From the NCBI RefSeq assembly GCF_002116905.1, contig NZ_CP015118.1, positions 248,001 to 312,000 on the forward strand: 64,000 nucleotides of DNA. Reading direction: 5' to 3'. Shown one piece after another: positions 1 to 9,963 of the stretch. The DNA comes from Piscinibacter gummiphilus (GTDB lineage Bacteria > Pseudomonadota > Gammaproteobacteria > Burkholderiales > Burkholderiaceae_C). The position numbers were made by a program, and so were the translations under genes. The notes under the pieces are model-generated. The model saw only the letters and a program-made list of their open reading frames with translations. It was not told where the DNA came from and ran no database searches. The stretch's first letter is position 1; every line of letters starts with the position of its first letter.

Positions 1-680
<680 letters not shown>

Positions 681-684
<4 letters not shown>

Positions 685-980
685 TCGATGACCTGCGGGA
701 CGAGGAAGAGGCCGTCTTCCACGGCGGGGGCGCTGCGCTGGTTCAGCTCGCGCTGGTCGGTCTCGGTGGCACGGTCCTCGCGCAGGCGCAGGGTCACTTC
801 CTGCACGGCGGACAGCGGGGTGTAGAGCGGTTCGACGCCGCTCGTGTCGATGGCGCTCATGCGCTCGACGATGGAGAAGAAGCCGTTGAGTTGCTGCAGC
901 ATCGCGGCCTGCTCGGGAGCCTGGAGTTCCAGGCGGGCCAGGTTGGCGATGCGGCCGACGTCGTCGGGGGTCAGTGCCAT
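681..980 (-). CDS. gatC: Glutamyl-tRNA(Gln) amidotransferase subunit C
   Basis: This is the small subunit of GatCAB and helps GatA fold and dock on GatB. It is 99 residues, the normal family length, beginning MALTPDDVGRIANLARLEL and containing the typical segment LREDRATE followed by a short C-terminal tail ending near FLVPQVIE. It is the first gene of a minus-strand gatCA operon that diverges from mreB, an arrangement common in Burkholderiales. The 268-base gap to mreB holds both promoters. Confidence 0.96.
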
Positions 981-1047
981 TGAAAATGCGCTCTAGAAGG
1001 GGTCTCCGCGGGGGCGAAAACCAGGGGTGATGCAGTATTATCCCCGG

Positions 1048-1056
1048 TTATCCACA
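1048..1056 (+). promoter_or_regulatory. Consensus DnaA box in the gatC-mreB intergenic region
   Basis: The nine bases TTATCCACA match the classical DnaA box exactly. It is a single copy between the divergent gatC and mreB genes, close to a TATTAT sequence at 1036-1041 that could serve as a -10 element. A role in regulation is inferred; one 9-mer can also arise by chance. Confidence 0.4.
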
Positions 1057-1071
1057 AGCCCTCGGGGCTTG
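1055..1071 (+). repeat. Perfect 7-bp stem-loop in the mreB leader or promoter region
   Basis: CAAGCCC at 1055-1061 pairs perfectly with GGGCTTG at 1065-1071 around a TCG loop. It directly abuts the DnaA box. A second palindrome, GCCCGCGCGGGC, lies at 1109-1120. Neither is followed by a T run, so they are not convincing terminators; they may structure the mreB leader. Confidence 0.4.
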
Positions 1072-1248
1072 AAACCCAATTGAGCCCTCGCGGGCCGCTC
1101 ACGAAAAAGCCCGCGCGGGCATTCGCCCTCATTCCAACGGAACCACGTCGCCCAGCCTGCCTTCCAAGCCCCGCGACCGGTCCCGGGCTCCCGCCCGGCC
1201 CCTGACGCGCCTGCTCCGACAGCCCAGACGACCAACCCCACACCGCCC

Positions 1249-2292
1249 ATGTTCGCATCCCTGCGCCGCTACTTCTCCACCGACCTCGCCATCGACCTCG
1301 GCACCGCCAACACGCTGATCTACGTGCGCGGCAAGGGCATCGTGCTCGACGAACCGTCCGTCGTCGCCATTCGCCACGAAGGCGGCCCGAACGGCAAGAA
1401 GACCATCCAGGCGGTGGGCGCGGAAGCGAAGGCCATGCTGGGCAAGGTCCCGGGCAACATCGAGGCCATCCGCCCGATGAAGGACGGCGTGATCGCCGAC
1501 TTCACCGTCACCGAGCAGATGCTCAAGCAGTTCATCAAGATGGTCCACGACTCGAAGATGCTGCGCCCGAGCCCGCGCATCATCATCTGCGTGCCCTGCG
1601 GTTCCACCCAGGTCGAGCGGCGGGCCATCCGCGAATCGGCACTGGGCGCCGGCGCGTCCGAGGTGTACCTGATCGAGGAACCCATGGCCGCGGCCATCGG
1701 TGCCGGCCTGCCGGTCTCGGAAGCCAGCGGCTCCATGGTCGTCGACATCGGCGGCGGCACCACCGAGGTGGGCGTCATCTCGCTGGGCGGCATGGTCTAC
1801 AAGGGCAGCATCCGGGTGGGCGGCGACAAGTTCGACGAGTCCATCATCAACTACATCCGCCGCAACTACGGCATGCTGATCGGCGAACCCACCGCCGAGG
1901 CCATCAAGAAGAACATCGGCAGCGCCTTCCCGGGCTCCGAGGTCAAGGAGATGGAAGTCAAGGGCCGCAACCTCTCCGAAGGCGTGCCGCGCAGCTTCAC
2001 CATCAGCAGCAACGAGATCCTCGAGGCCCTGACCGACCCGCTGAACCAGATGGTTTCCGCGGTGAAGAACGCCCTCGAGCAGACCCCGCCCGAACTGGGC
2101 GCCGACATCGCCGAACGGGGCATGATGCTCACGGGCGGCGGCGCGCTGCTGCGCGACCTGGACCGCCTGCTGGCCGAGGAAACCGGCCTGCCGGTGCTCG
2201 TCGCCGAAGACCCGCTGACCTGCGTGGTGCGCGGCTGCGGCATGGCCCTCGAGCGCATGGAGCGCCTGGGTTCCATCTTCACGTCCGAGTGA
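1249..2292 (+). CDS. mreB: Rod-shape-determining actin homologue MreB
   Basis: MreB forms membrane-bound antiparallel filaments that position the elongasome and keep cells rod shaped. The protein is 347 residues, the standard length. The actin-fold nucleotide motifs are clear: DLGTANTLIY near the N-terminus (phosphate 1), VVDIGGGTTEVGVI in the middle (phosphate 2) and MMLTGGGALLRDLDR near residue 290 (adenosine site). It heads an operon with mreC, mreD, mrdA and rodA. The 102-base gap to mreC shows no terminator hairpin, so read-through is expected. Confidence 0.98.
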   Translation: MFASLRRYFSTDLAIDLGTANTLIYVRGKGIVLDEPSVVAIRHEGGPNGKKTIQAVGAEAKAMLGKVPGNIEAIRPMKDGVIADFTVTEQMLKQFIKMVHDSKMLRPSPRIIICVPCGSTQVERRAIRESALGAGASEVYLIEEPMAAAIGAGLPVSEASGSMVVDIGGGTTEVGVISLGGMVYKGSIRVGGDKFDESIINYIRRNYGMLIGEPTAEAIKKNIGSAFPGSEVKEMEVKGRNLSEGVPRSFTISSNEILEALTDPLNQMVSAVKNALEQTPPELGADIAERGMMLTGGGALLRDLDRLLAEETGLPVLVAEDPLTCVVRGCGMALERMERLGSIFTSE

Positions 2293-2394
2293 CCCGCCAT
2301 CGCACCCACCTTCCTTCGTGTGACGCGGCCGGCGGCCCGACCCCGTGCCGTCGAGATGGTTTGACTTGAACGCACTGCCGACACGGGTTCACCC

Positions 2395-3321
2395 ATGGCT
2401 CTAGGGATGCTCGACCGGACCCCGCCGCCCTTCTTCCGGCAAGGGCCCTCGGCGCTCACGCGCCTGATGTTCTTCTCGGCCCTGGCCCTCTTCCTGATGG
2501 TCGCCGATACCCGCTTCCAGCTGACCCAGCCGCTGCGGGCCATCTTCGCCACCGTGCTGCACCCGGTCGAACGGGTGCTGCGCGTGCCCGTCGACGCCTG
2601 GCAGGGCGGCAGCGAGTACTTCCTGGGCCTCGAGGAGGCCCTCGCCGCCGAGGCCAAGGCGCGCCAGGAACTGTCGGTCCAGGCGGTGCGGGCCGCGCGC
2701 GTCGAGCAGCTGATGCAGGAGAACCTGCGGCTGCGCGCGCTGCTCGACCTGCGTCCGGCGCTGAAGGTGCGCTCGCAGGCGGCCGAGATCCTGTACGACG
2801 CGCCCGATCCGTACTCGCGCAAGGTCATCATCGACCGGGGCGCACGGCATGGCGTGGCACTCGCCTCGCCCATCATCAACGAGGCCGGGGTGCTGGGGCA
2901 GGTCACGCGCGTCTACCCATACAGCGCCGAGGTCACCCTGCTGACCGACAAGGAAGCCGCCATCCCCGTGCTGAACAACCGCACCCAGGCCCGCAGCGCC
3001 GCGTTCGGCAACCCGAACGGCGCCGGCCTCGAGCTGCGCTTCATGGCCGGCAACGCCGACGTGCAGGTGGGCGACGAACTCTCCACGTCGGGCGTCGATG
3101 GCATCTACCCGGCCGGCGTGCCGGTCGCCAAGGTCATCAACATCGACCGGCGCGTCGACTCCGGCTTCGCCCGCATCGCGCTCGCGCCGCTGTCGTCGCC
3201 CGACAGCGTGCGCCACGTGCTGGTGCTGGAGCCCGTCGGCGTGCAGATGCCGGCCAAACCCGAGCCCGAACCGGCCAAGGCCGCGTCGGCCCCGGCCGGA
3301 CGGAAAGGAGGCCGCAAATGA
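2395..3321 (+). CDS. mreC: Rod-shape-determining protein MreC
   Basis: MreC is an inner-membrane protein whose periplasmic beta-barrel domains bind and activate PBP2. The 308-residue product has one transmembrane helix at about residues 22-42, then a coiled coil (LEEALAAEAKARQELSVQAV and onward) and the two beta domains with the family motif VIIDRGARHGVALASPIIN. The C-terminal 30 residues are a Pro/Ala/Lys-rich tail ending AGRKGGRK, as often seen in Burkholderiales. The stop overlaps the mreD start by four bases. Confidence 0.96.
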   Translation: MALGMLDRTPPPFFRQGPSALTRLMFFSALALFLMVADTRFQLTQPLRAIFATVLHPVERVLRVPVDAWQGGSEYFLGLEEALAAEAKARQELSVQAVRAARVEQLMQENLRLRALLDLRPALKVRSQAAEILYDAPDPYSRKVIIDRGARHGVALASPIINEAGVLGQVTRVYPYSAEVTLLTDKEAAIPVLNNRTQARSAAFGNPNGAGLELRFMAGNADVQVGDELSTSGVDGIYPAGVPVAKVINIDRRVDSGFARIALAPLSSPDSVRHVLVLEPVGVQMPAKPEPEPAKAASAPAGRKGGRK

Positions 3322-3836
3322 TGCCCCGTGGCGCAGACCAGCTGCTGCTGCCCGTGAACCCGGTGTTCATCTGGTTCTCGCTGCTGGTCGCCTTCCTGTT
3401 CAACCTCGTGCCGCTCGGCCGCAACCCGGCGTTGCCCGACGTGCTGGCCCTCGTGCTCGTGTTCTGGAACGTGCACCAGCCCCGGCGCGTGGGCGTCGGC
3501 GTGGCTTTCCTGTTCGGGCTGATGATCGACGTGCACGACAGCGCCGTGCTGGGCCAGCACGCGCTCGCCTACACGCTGCTGAGCTACTTCGCCATCACGA
3601 TCCACCGCCGCCTGCTGTGGTTCGACTTGCTGACCCAGGCCTTGCACATCCTGCCGCTGTTCCTCGCGGCACACGCGGTGTCGCTGGCCGTGCGCATGCT
3701 GGTGGGCGGCATGTTCCCGGGCTGGGAACTGCTGCTGGCGCCGGTGTTCGAAAGCCTGTTGTGGCCGGTGGTGTCGCTGCTGCTTCTTGCCCCGCAGCGG
3801 CGTCCTCCCGATACCGACAAGAACCGCCCCTTGTAG
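3318..3836 (+). CDS. mreD: Rod-shape-determining protein MreD
   Basis: MreD is the small integral-membrane partner of MreC in the elongasome. The 172-residue product has about five hydrophobic helices, beginning FIWFSLLVAFLFNLVPLG, and the family's usual size. The ATG at 3318 overlaps the mreC stop (ATGA), so translation is coupled. An alternative ATG three bases downstream is equally close. It is followed by a REP-like palindrome before mrdA. Confidence 0.93.
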   Translation: MMPRGADQLLLPVNPVFIWFSLLVAFLFNLVPLGRNPALPDVLALVLVFWNVHQPRRVGVGVAFLFGLMIDVHDSAVLGQHALAYTLLSYFAITIHRRLLWFDLLTQALHILPLFLAAHAVSLAVRMLVGGMFPGWELLLAPVFESLLWPVVSLLLLAPQRRPPDTDKNRPL

Positions 3837-3877
3837 GCCGCGCGCCCCTGCTCGTCATGTGCTCCACCCTCCCAGCT

Positions 3878-3966
3878 GTCATCCCGGCGAAGGCCGGGAC
3901 CCTCGGCCGTGTCGTCGAGGCCGTGCCGTCTCGCGCGCCCAAGGTCCCGGCCTTCGCCGGGATGAC
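3878..3966. repeat. REP-like inverted repeat, copy 1 (complete)
   Basis: A 24-base arm starting GTCATCCCGGCGAAGG at 3878-3901 is matched by its exact reverse complement at 3943-3966, separated by 41 bases. Each arm also contains its own small hairpin (CCGGCGAAGGCCGG). The same unit occurs at 11927-11990 and as a half unit at 19009-19032, so it is a dispersed intergenic element. It sits inside the mre operon and could form a stem in the mreD-mrdA transcript. Confidence 0.85.
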
Positions 3967-3999
3967 GCTGGGTGAGGTGAGGGTGGCCGGGAGGACGCC

Positions 4000-6114
4000 A
4001 TGACCGAACTCAAGAACGTCAAGGCGGAACTCAGCCGCTTCCGGCTGCGCCTCATCGCCGCCGCCGTCTTCGTGCTCTTCGCCTTCGGCCTGCTGCTCGC
4101 CCGCCTGGTCGTGCTGCAGGTGGTGCGGCACGAGGAGCTGTCCACCCGCGCCGAGAACAACCGCATCGCCGTGGTGCCGGTGGTGCCGAACCGCGGGCTG
4201 ATCGTCGACCGCAACGGCGTCGTGCTCGCGAACAACTACTCGGCCTACACGCTCGAGATCACGCCGTCGAAGGTCGAGGACCTCGACGCCACCATCGACG
4301 CCCTGGTGCCGCTGGTCGACGTGACGCCGCGCGACCGCAAGCGCTTCAAGCGCCTGCTCGACGAAAGCAAGAGCTTCGAGTCGCTGCCCATCCGCACCCG
4401 GCTCACCGACGAGGAAGTGGCGCGGTTCACCGCGCAGCGTTTCCGCTTCCCCGGCGTCGACATCAAGGCCCGGCTGTTCCGCAACTACCCGCTGGGCGAG
4501 GTGGGCGCGCACCTGATCGGCTACATCGGCCGCATCAACCAGACCGAAAAGACCGCGATGGAGGACTGGCCGGAAGAGCAGCTCGACAACTACCGCGGCA
4601 CCGAGTACATCGGCAAGCTGGGCATCGAGCAGAGCTACGAGTCCGAGCTGCACGGCATCACCGGCTTCGACGAGGTCGAGACCAGCGCAGGCGGCCGCGC
4701 GGTGCGCCGCCTCAAGAGCCACCCGGCCACGCCGGGCAACAAGCTCGTGCTGTCCATCGACATCCGGCTGCAGGCCCTCGTCGAGGAACTGTTCGGCGAC
4801 CGCCGTGGCGCGCTCGTCGCGATGGACCCGCGCTCCGGCGAGATCCTCGCCTTCGTCAGCAAGCCCACGTTCGACCCGAACCTGTTCGTCGACGGCATCG
4901 ACGTCGACTCGTGGCGAGAGCTCAACGAGTCCATCGACAAGCCGCTGCTCAACCGCGCGCTGCGCGGCACGTATCCGCCGGGCTCCACGTTCAAGCCGTT
5001 CATGGCGATGGCCGCGCTCGCCACCGGCAAGCGCACGCCGAACCAGACCATCTACGACGGCGGCACCTTCCAGTTCGGCAACCACACCTTCCGCAGCCAC
5101 GGCGACGGTGGCCTGGGCCAGGTCGACATGACCCGCTCCATCGTCAAGTCGAGCAACGTGTACTACTACTCGCTCGCCAACGACATGGGCGTCGACCTGA
5201 TCCACGACCAGCTCGAGCCGTTCGGCCTGGGCCGCAAGACGGGCATCGACGTCGAGGGCGAGGTGACCGGCCTGCTGCCGTCCACCACGTGGAAGAAGAA
5301 GGCGTACAAGAAGCCCGAGATGCAGAAGTGGTACGCCGGCGAGACGATCTCGCTGGGCATCGGCCAGGGCTACAACAACTTCACGATGCTGCAGCTGTCG
5401 AGCGCGCTGTCCACTCTCGTCTCCGGCGGCCAGCGCTACAAGCCGCGACTCGTGCGCCAGATCGAGGACGTGGTCACCCGCGAGCGCCGCGACGTCACCC
5501 ACGACGCGCTGGAGCCGCTGCCGCTCAAGCCCGAGCACGTGCAGCTGGTGATGAAGGCCATGCATGGCGTGACGCAGGAAGGCACGTCCACCCGCGTGTT
5601 CTCGGGGGCCGGCTACCAGAGCGGCGGCAAGACCGGTACGGCCCAGGCCGTCGGCGTGCGCCAGAACGAGAAGTACAACGCGTCGAAGCTGGAAGAGCAC
5701 CGGCGCGACCACTCGCTCTACACCGCGTTCGCGCCGCTCGACAACCCGACCATCGCCCTCGCGGTGATCGTCGAGAACGCCGGCTTCGGTGCCGCGGCCG
5801 CCGCGCCCATCGCGCGCCGCGTGATCGACTACGAGCTGCTGGGCCGCTACCCGAGCGTGGAGGACATCGCCCTCACGCGCGAAGGCAAGTCGGGGCCGCC
5901 CATCGGCGCCGCCCGCGCCGCCTCGGCCATCCCGCTGCCGGGCAACGCGCCGTCGGTGGCCGTCACCGGGCCGGTGGTGCCCACGGCGCCCGTCGTGATG
6001 GCGCCGGCTCCGGCCGCTTCCGCGGCGCCCGCCCCGGCACCTGCCGCCTCGGCGGCTTCGTCGGCCACACCCGCCCGCGGCCGCCAGATCGCATCGACCG
6101 GAGGTGCGCGATGA
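4000..6114 (+). CDS. mrdA: Penicillin-binding protein 2, elongasome transpeptidase
   Basis: PBP2 cross-links peptidoglycan during side-wall growth together with RodA. The 704-residue product has an N-terminal membrane anchor (about residues 17-40), a PBP dimer domain including NRGLIVDRNG, and a transpeptidase domain with all three motifs: active-site Ser329 in GSTFK, SSN at about 384-386 and KTGT starting at Lys544. After about residue 630 there is a low-complexity Ala/Pro tail of some 70 residues that E. coli PBP2 (633 residues) lacks. It overlaps rodA by four bases. Confidence 0.97.
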   Translation: MTELKNVKAELSRFRLRLIAAAVFVLFAFGLLLARLVVLQVVRHEELSTRAENNRIAVVPVVPNRGLIVDRNGVVLANNYSAYTLEITPSKVEDLDATIDALVPLVDVTPRDRKRFKRLLDESKSFESLPIRTRLTDEEVARFTAQRFRFPGVDIKARLFRNYPLGEVGAHLIGYIGRINQTEKTAMEDWPEEQLDNYRGTEYIGKLGIEQSYESELHGITGFDEVETSAGGRAVRRLKSHPATPGNKLVLSIDIRLQALVEELFGDRRGALVAMDPRSGEILAFVSKPTFDPNLFVDGIDVDSWRELNESIDKPLLNRALRGTYPPGSTFKPFMAMAALATGKRTPNQTIYDGGTFQFGNHTFRSHGDGGLGQVDMTRSIVKSSNVYYYSLANDMGVDLIHDQLEPFGLGRKTGIDVEGEVTGLLPSTTWKKKAYKKPEMQKWYAGETISLGIGQGYNNFTMLQLSSALSTLVSGGQRYKPRLVRQIEDVVTRERRDVTHDALEPLPLKPEHVQLVMKAMHGVTQEGTSTRVFSGAGYQSGGKTGTAQAVGVRQNEKYNASKLEEHRRDHSLYTAFAPLDNPTIALAVIVENAGFGAAAAAPIARRVIDYELLGRYPSVEDIALTREGKSGPPIGAARAASAIPLPGNAPSVAVTGPVVPTAPVVMAPAPAASAAPAPAPAASAASSATPARGRQIASTGGAR

Positions 6115-7268
6115 GCGCCGTGTTCGACAAGCCCTCCCCGTGGACACGCCTGAAGCCGGTGTTCACCGGCTTCGACGGCCCGCTGTTCCTCGCCATCGTG
6201 CTGCTGGCCGCCGGTGGCCTGGTCACCATGTATTCGGCCGGCTTCGACCACGGCACCCGCTTCGTCGACCACGGCCGCAACATGCTGATCGCCCTCGGCA
6301 TCCTGTTCGTGGTGGCGCAACTGCCCCCGCAGAAGCTGATGGCGGTGGCCGTGCCGCTGTACCTGGTGGGCGTGGCGCTGCTGCTGGCCGTGGCGATGTT
6401 CGGCATCACGAAGAAGGGCGCCACGCGCTGGCTCAACGTCGGGGTCGTGATCCAGCCGAGCGAGATGCTCAAGATCGCCACGCCGCTGATGCTCGCGTGG
6501 TGGTTCCAGCGGCGCGAGGGGAACCTGCGCGTGCTCGACTTCCTCGGCGCCATCGGCCTGCTGATGGTGCCGGTGCTGCTGATCGCGAAGCAGCCCGACC
6601 TCGGCACGTCCATCCTCGTGCTGTCGGCCGGTCTGTTCGTGATCTTCTTCGCCGGGCTGTCGTGGAAGCTCATCATCCCCGTGGTGGTGGCCGGCGCCCT
6701 GGGCATCGGCGCGCTGGTGGCAGCCGAGGACCAGATCTGCCAGCCGGGCGTGTCGTGGGCGCCCATCCTGCGCGACTACCAGAAGGACCGCGTCTGCACG
6801 CTGCTGGACCCGAGCCTCGACCCGCTCGGCAAGGGTTTCCACATCATCCAGGGCATGATCGCCATCGGCTCGGGCGGGGTGCAGGGCAAGGGGTTCATGA
6901 AGGGCACGCAGACCCACCTCGAGTTCATCCCGGAGCGCACCACCGACTTCATCTTCGCCGCGTTCTCCGAGGAGTTCGGCCTGGCCGGCTGCATCGCGCT
7001 GCTGCTCGGCTTCACGTTCCTGATCTTCCGGGGGCTGATGATCGCGGCCGACGCGCCCACGCTGTTCTCGCGGCTGCTGGCGGGCGCCATCACGCTCAGC
7101 TTCTTCACCTACTGCTTCGTCAACATGGGCATGGTGAGCGGCATCCTGCCCGTGGTGGGGGTGCCGCTGCCGTTCATCAGCTATGGCGGCACGGCCATGG
7201 TCACGCTGGGGCTGAGCCTCGGGATGCTGATGTCCATCGCGAAGTCGCGAAGGTTCATGAAAAGCTGA
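6111..7268 (+). CDS. rodA: Peptidoglycan glycosyltransferase RodA (SEDS family)
   Basis: RodA polymerises lipid II into glycan strands and works with PBP2. I start it at the ATG at 6111, which overlaps the mrdA stop (ATGA); the frame is open further upstream but that part is only mrdA shadow. The 385-residue product is a polytopic membrane protein with SEDS signatures: KGATRWLNVG, IQPSEMLKIATPL, KQPDLGTSILV, the catalytic-Asp region FIPERTTDFIFAAFSEEFG and the C-terminal GVPLPFISYGGTAMV. Its stop codon directly abuts the stop of the convergent patatin gene. Confidence 0.97.
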   Translation: MSAVFDKPSPWTRLKPVFTGFDGPLFLAIVLLAAGGLVTMYSAGFDHGTRFVDHGRNMLIALGILFVVAQLPPQKLMAVAVPLYLVGVALLLAVAMFGITKKGATRWLNVGVVIQPSEMLKIATPLMLAWWFQRREGNLRVLDFLGAIGLLMVPVLLIAKQPDLGTSILVLSAGLFVIFFAGLSWKLIIPVVVAGALGIGALVAAEDQICQPGVSWAPILRDYQKDRVCTLLDPSLDPLGKGFHIIQGMIAIGSGGVQGKGFMKGTQTHLEFIPERTTDFIFAAFSEEFGLAGCIALLLGFTFLIFRGLMIAADAPTLFSRLLAGAITLSFFTYCFVNMGMVSGILPVVGVPLPFISYGGTAMVTLGLSLGMLMSIAKSRRFMKS

Positions 7269-8336
7269 TCAGCCCTTCGGCTTCTTGGAGGCCTTCAGGA
7301 ATTCCTTGTCGATGTCGAGCGTGGCCTTCACGCCGATGTCGTCACGGTGCTTCTTCAGCCACTGGTTCGCCGACGCCCGGCCCAGTTCGAACAGCTGCTC
7401 GAGGAAGCTCCATTCGGTGTTGAGCTTCGACGCCGAGCCGAAGGCCACGAGGCCCTTGTCGTCGGCCACCATGTGCAGCCGCAGGTCCTTGTAGCGGCCG
7501 GGGTCGAGGTGGCCTTCGCGCACCAGGCGCGAGACGAACGCGATGGCGCGCATCTCCGACATCAGGCTCGCGTTGAACGTGATCTCGTTGATCCGGTCCA
7601 TGATGTCCTCGCTGCGCTTCGGCACCCCTTCACGCACGAGCGGGTTGATGCGCACGAGCAGGATGTCGAGCGACTCCGTCTCGTAGATCAGCGGGTACAG
7701 CGCCGGGTTGCCGGTGTAGCCGCCGTCCCAGTAGGCGTCGTCGCCGATCTGCACGGCCTGGAACAGGAGGGGCAGGCACGCGGACGCCAGCAGCGCGTCG
7801 AGGCTCAGGTCCTTGCCGGTGAACACGCGGGGCTGGCCCGTGCGCACGCTGGTGGCCGTGATGAACAGGTGCAGCGCGCAGTCGCGGATGGCGCCCTCGT
7901 CGACGTGACGGCGCAGCACGTCGCGCAGCGGGTTCAGGTTCAGCGGGTTGAACTCGTAGGGGCTGAACGAGCGGAAGAAGGAGTTGGCCCACTTGTAGCC
8001 GGGCAGCATGTCGAGGCTGAAGCTGTCGGTGACGGTGTTGACCTTGCTCGCCGAGAACGGCGCGAACACCGAACCCGAGCGGCTCACGTCCTGCCAGAAC
8101 GCCTTCAGCGCCTGGCGCGCGCCGTCGCGGCCGACCTGCTGGTAGCCGGTGGCCAGCACCGCGGCGTTCAGCGCGCCGGCGCTGGTGCCCGAGACACCCT
8201 GGAAGTGGATGTGCTCGTCCTCCAGCAACCGGTCCAGCACGCCCCAGGTGAAGGCGCCGTGCGACCCGCCGCCCTGCAGCGCGAGGTCGATCTGCCGGTC
8301 GGGTGGGGTGGGGTCGGGGCGCTCGGCTGCGGCCAT
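7269..8336 (-). CDS. Patatin-like phospholipase
   Basis: This is a Ser-Asp dyad acyl hydrolase of the patatin/RssA family, expected to deacylate phospholipids or related lipids. The 355-residue product has the oxyanion-hole motif QGGGSHGAF at about 21-29, the nucleophile elbow GTSAG with Ser52 and the catalytic Asp in DGGYTGNP near residue 204. I chose the ATG at 8336 because GGAGG lies just upstream and similarity begins there; an open extension to 8492 is Pro/Arg-rich filler. No signal peptide is visible. It lies 64 bases after the sensor-kinase gene and may be co-transcribed with it. Confidence 0.88.
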   Translation of the reverse strand: MAAAERPDPTPPDRQIDLALQGGGSHGAFTWGVLDRLLEDEHIHFQGVSGTSAGALNAAVLATGYQQVGRDGARQALKAFWQDVSRSGSVFAPFSASKVNTVTDSFSLDMLPGYKWANSFFRSFSPYEFNPLNLNPLRDVLRRHVDEGAIRDCALHLFITATSVRTGQPRVFTGKDLSLDALLASACLPLLFQAVQIGDDAYWDGGYTGNPALYPLIYETESLDILLVRINPLVREGVPKRSEDIMDRINEITFNASLMSEMRAIAFVSRLVREGHLDPGRYKDLRLHMVADDKGLVAFGSASKLNTEWSFLEQLFELGRASANQWLKKHRDDIGVKATLDIDKEFLKASKKPKG

Positions 8337-8400
8337 GGGGTCGGATCCTCCGGGGTGACCGCCCGAGTCTATGCCGTGTGCCGGTGGCCCGGCGGCCCGG

Positions 8401-9963
8401 TCAGCCTTTGGGGGCGGGCGCGGCGGGGAACCGCACGGTGAAGCGGGCGCCGGGGCTCGATGCGTGGCCGGCGCGCGGGCGCAGGTTCGCATCCTCGAGC
8501 GCCACCTCGGCGCCGTGCTGCGCGGCGATCTCCGCCACGATGGCGAGGCCGAGGCCCGAGCCGTCGACGTTCGTGCCGAGCGCCCGGTAGAACGGCTGGA
8601 ACACCTTCTCGCGTTCGGCCGCGGGAATGCCGGGGCCCGAGTCCTCCACCTGCAGCACCACCACCTGGCCGAACGGATCGTCCACCACCCGCACGGTGAC
8701 CGTGCCGCCGGCCGGTGTGTAGTTGAGCGCGTTGTCGACGAGGTTGCGGATCAGCTCGCGCAGCAGCACCGGCTGGCCGCTCACCAGTGGCCCGGCCGAG
8801 GGTGTGCGGCCCGGGCGGCCGGCCTCGGGGCCTTCGTAGCCGAGGTCGATGCGCTTCTCGAGCGCGCGGGGCACGAGGTCCTGCACCGTCTCGGTGGCCA
8901 GCCGCGCGAGGTTGACCGCCGGGTGGGTGAGGGACTGCGCGGCGTTCTCGGCCCGCGCCATCGCGAGCAACTGGTTCACCATGTGCGCGGCGCGCTGGCT
9001 GGAGCGGGCGATCTGCTGCAGCGACTTCTTCAGCGTCTGCGGGTCCACCTGGCCCGCGTCGATCTCGCGCTGGGCGAGTTCGGCCTGCGTGCGCAGCCCG
9101 GCGAGTGGCGTCTTGAGCTGGTGGGCCGCGTCGGCGAGGAAGTGCTTCTGCGCGCTGATGCTGCGGTCGAGCCGCGCGAGCAGGTCGTTGATGGCGCGCA
9201 CGAGCGGGGACACCTCCTCGGGCGCCTCGCGTTCGTCGATGGGGCTCAGGTCGTGGCTCTCGCGGCGGCGGATGCGCTGCTGCAGTTCGTTGAGCGGGGC
9301 GATGCCGCGGGCCAGCGCGAGCCACACGAGCAGCACCGCCACGGGCAGGATGACGAACTGCGGCAGCATCACGCCCTTGATGATCTCGGTGGCGAGGCGC
9401 GAGCGCTTGCCCAGCGTTTCGGCCACCTGCACGAGCGGCGGCGGTCCGCCGACCTGGCCCGGCAGGCGCACGCGCACGTACGCCACGCGCACCGGCTCGC
9501 CGTTCATCTCGTCGTCGCGGAACAGCATGGTGCCGGCGGGGGCGGCCTCCTCGTCGGCGGGCGCGGGCAGCTGGCGGTCGCCTCCGATGAACGAGCCCTC
9601 GGGCGAGATCACTTGGTAGTAGAGCGTGTCCGACTCGTCGGCGTGCAGCAGCTCGGCGGCGTCCGAGGGCAGCGAGAACAGCGTGTGCGGCGTGCCGTCG
9701 ACCGTGACCTCGGCGCTGATGTGGCGCGACAGCAGCCGGGCCTTGTCGCCCAGCTCGCGGTCGAACGGCTTGTTCGCGATGCCCTGCGCCACGAGCCAGG
9801 TGAGCACCACGCTCATGGGCCACAGCAGCAGCAGCGGGGCGAGCATCCAGTCGAGGATCTCGCCGAAGAGCGAGCGCTGCTCGCGCGGGAAACCCGCGTC
9901 GGCCGGCGTGCCCTCGGGCGCGCGGTTCCTCAGGCGGCGGAAGCGGAACGCGTCAAGACGCAA
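8401..9963 (-). CDS. Sensor histidine kinase, TctE/QseC-like
   Basis: This inner-membrane sensor kinase phosphorylates the adjacent response regulator. The 520-residue product has transmembrane helices at about 38-60 and 199-219, a periplasmic 2CSK_N-type sensor domain between them, a HAMP-like linker, the HisKA phospho-acceptor His281 in DAAHQLKTPL, and a HATPase domain with the N box NLVDNALNYT, the G1 box EDSGPGIP and the G2 box GSGLGLAI. Its start overlaps the regulator stop by 11 bases. TctE normally controls tricarboxylate uptake, but no tctCBA genes are nearby, so the signal is unknown. Confidence 0.92.
   Translation of the reverse strand: MRLDAFRFRRLRNRAPEGTPADAGFPREQRSLFGEILDWMLAPLLLLWPMSVVLTWLVAQGIANKPFDRELGDKARLLSRHISAEVTVDGTPHTLFSLPSDAAELLHADESDTLYYQVISPEGSFIGGDRQLPAPADEEAAPAGTMLFRDDEMNGEPVRVAYVRVRLPGQVGGPPPLVQVAETLGKRSRLATEIIKGVMLPQFVILPVAVLLVWLALARGIAPLNELQQRIRRRESHDLSPIDEREAPEEVSPLVRAINDLLARLDRSISAQKHFLADAAHQLKTPLAGLRTQAELAQREIDAGQVDPQTLKKSLQQIARSSQRAAHMVNQLLAMARAENAAQSLTHPAVNLARLATETVQDLVPRALEKRIDLGYEGPEAGRPGRTPSAGPLVSGQPVLLRELIRNLVDNALNYTPAGGTVTVRVVDDPFGQVVVLQVEDSGPGIPAAEREKVFQPFYRALGTNVDGSGLGLAIVAEIAAQHGAEVALEDANLRPRAGHASSPGARFTVRFPAAPAPKG

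Noticed and set aside
4911..6110. A 400-codon upstream extension of rodA
   Set aside because: It overlaps mrdA in another frame with no coding character; RodA similarity begins at the ATG at 6111.
3595..6147. An 850-codon minus-strand frame opposite mrdA
   Set aside because: Low-complexity Arg/Gly/Ala/Val/Asp translation, antisense to an intact PBP2; typical third-position GC artefact.
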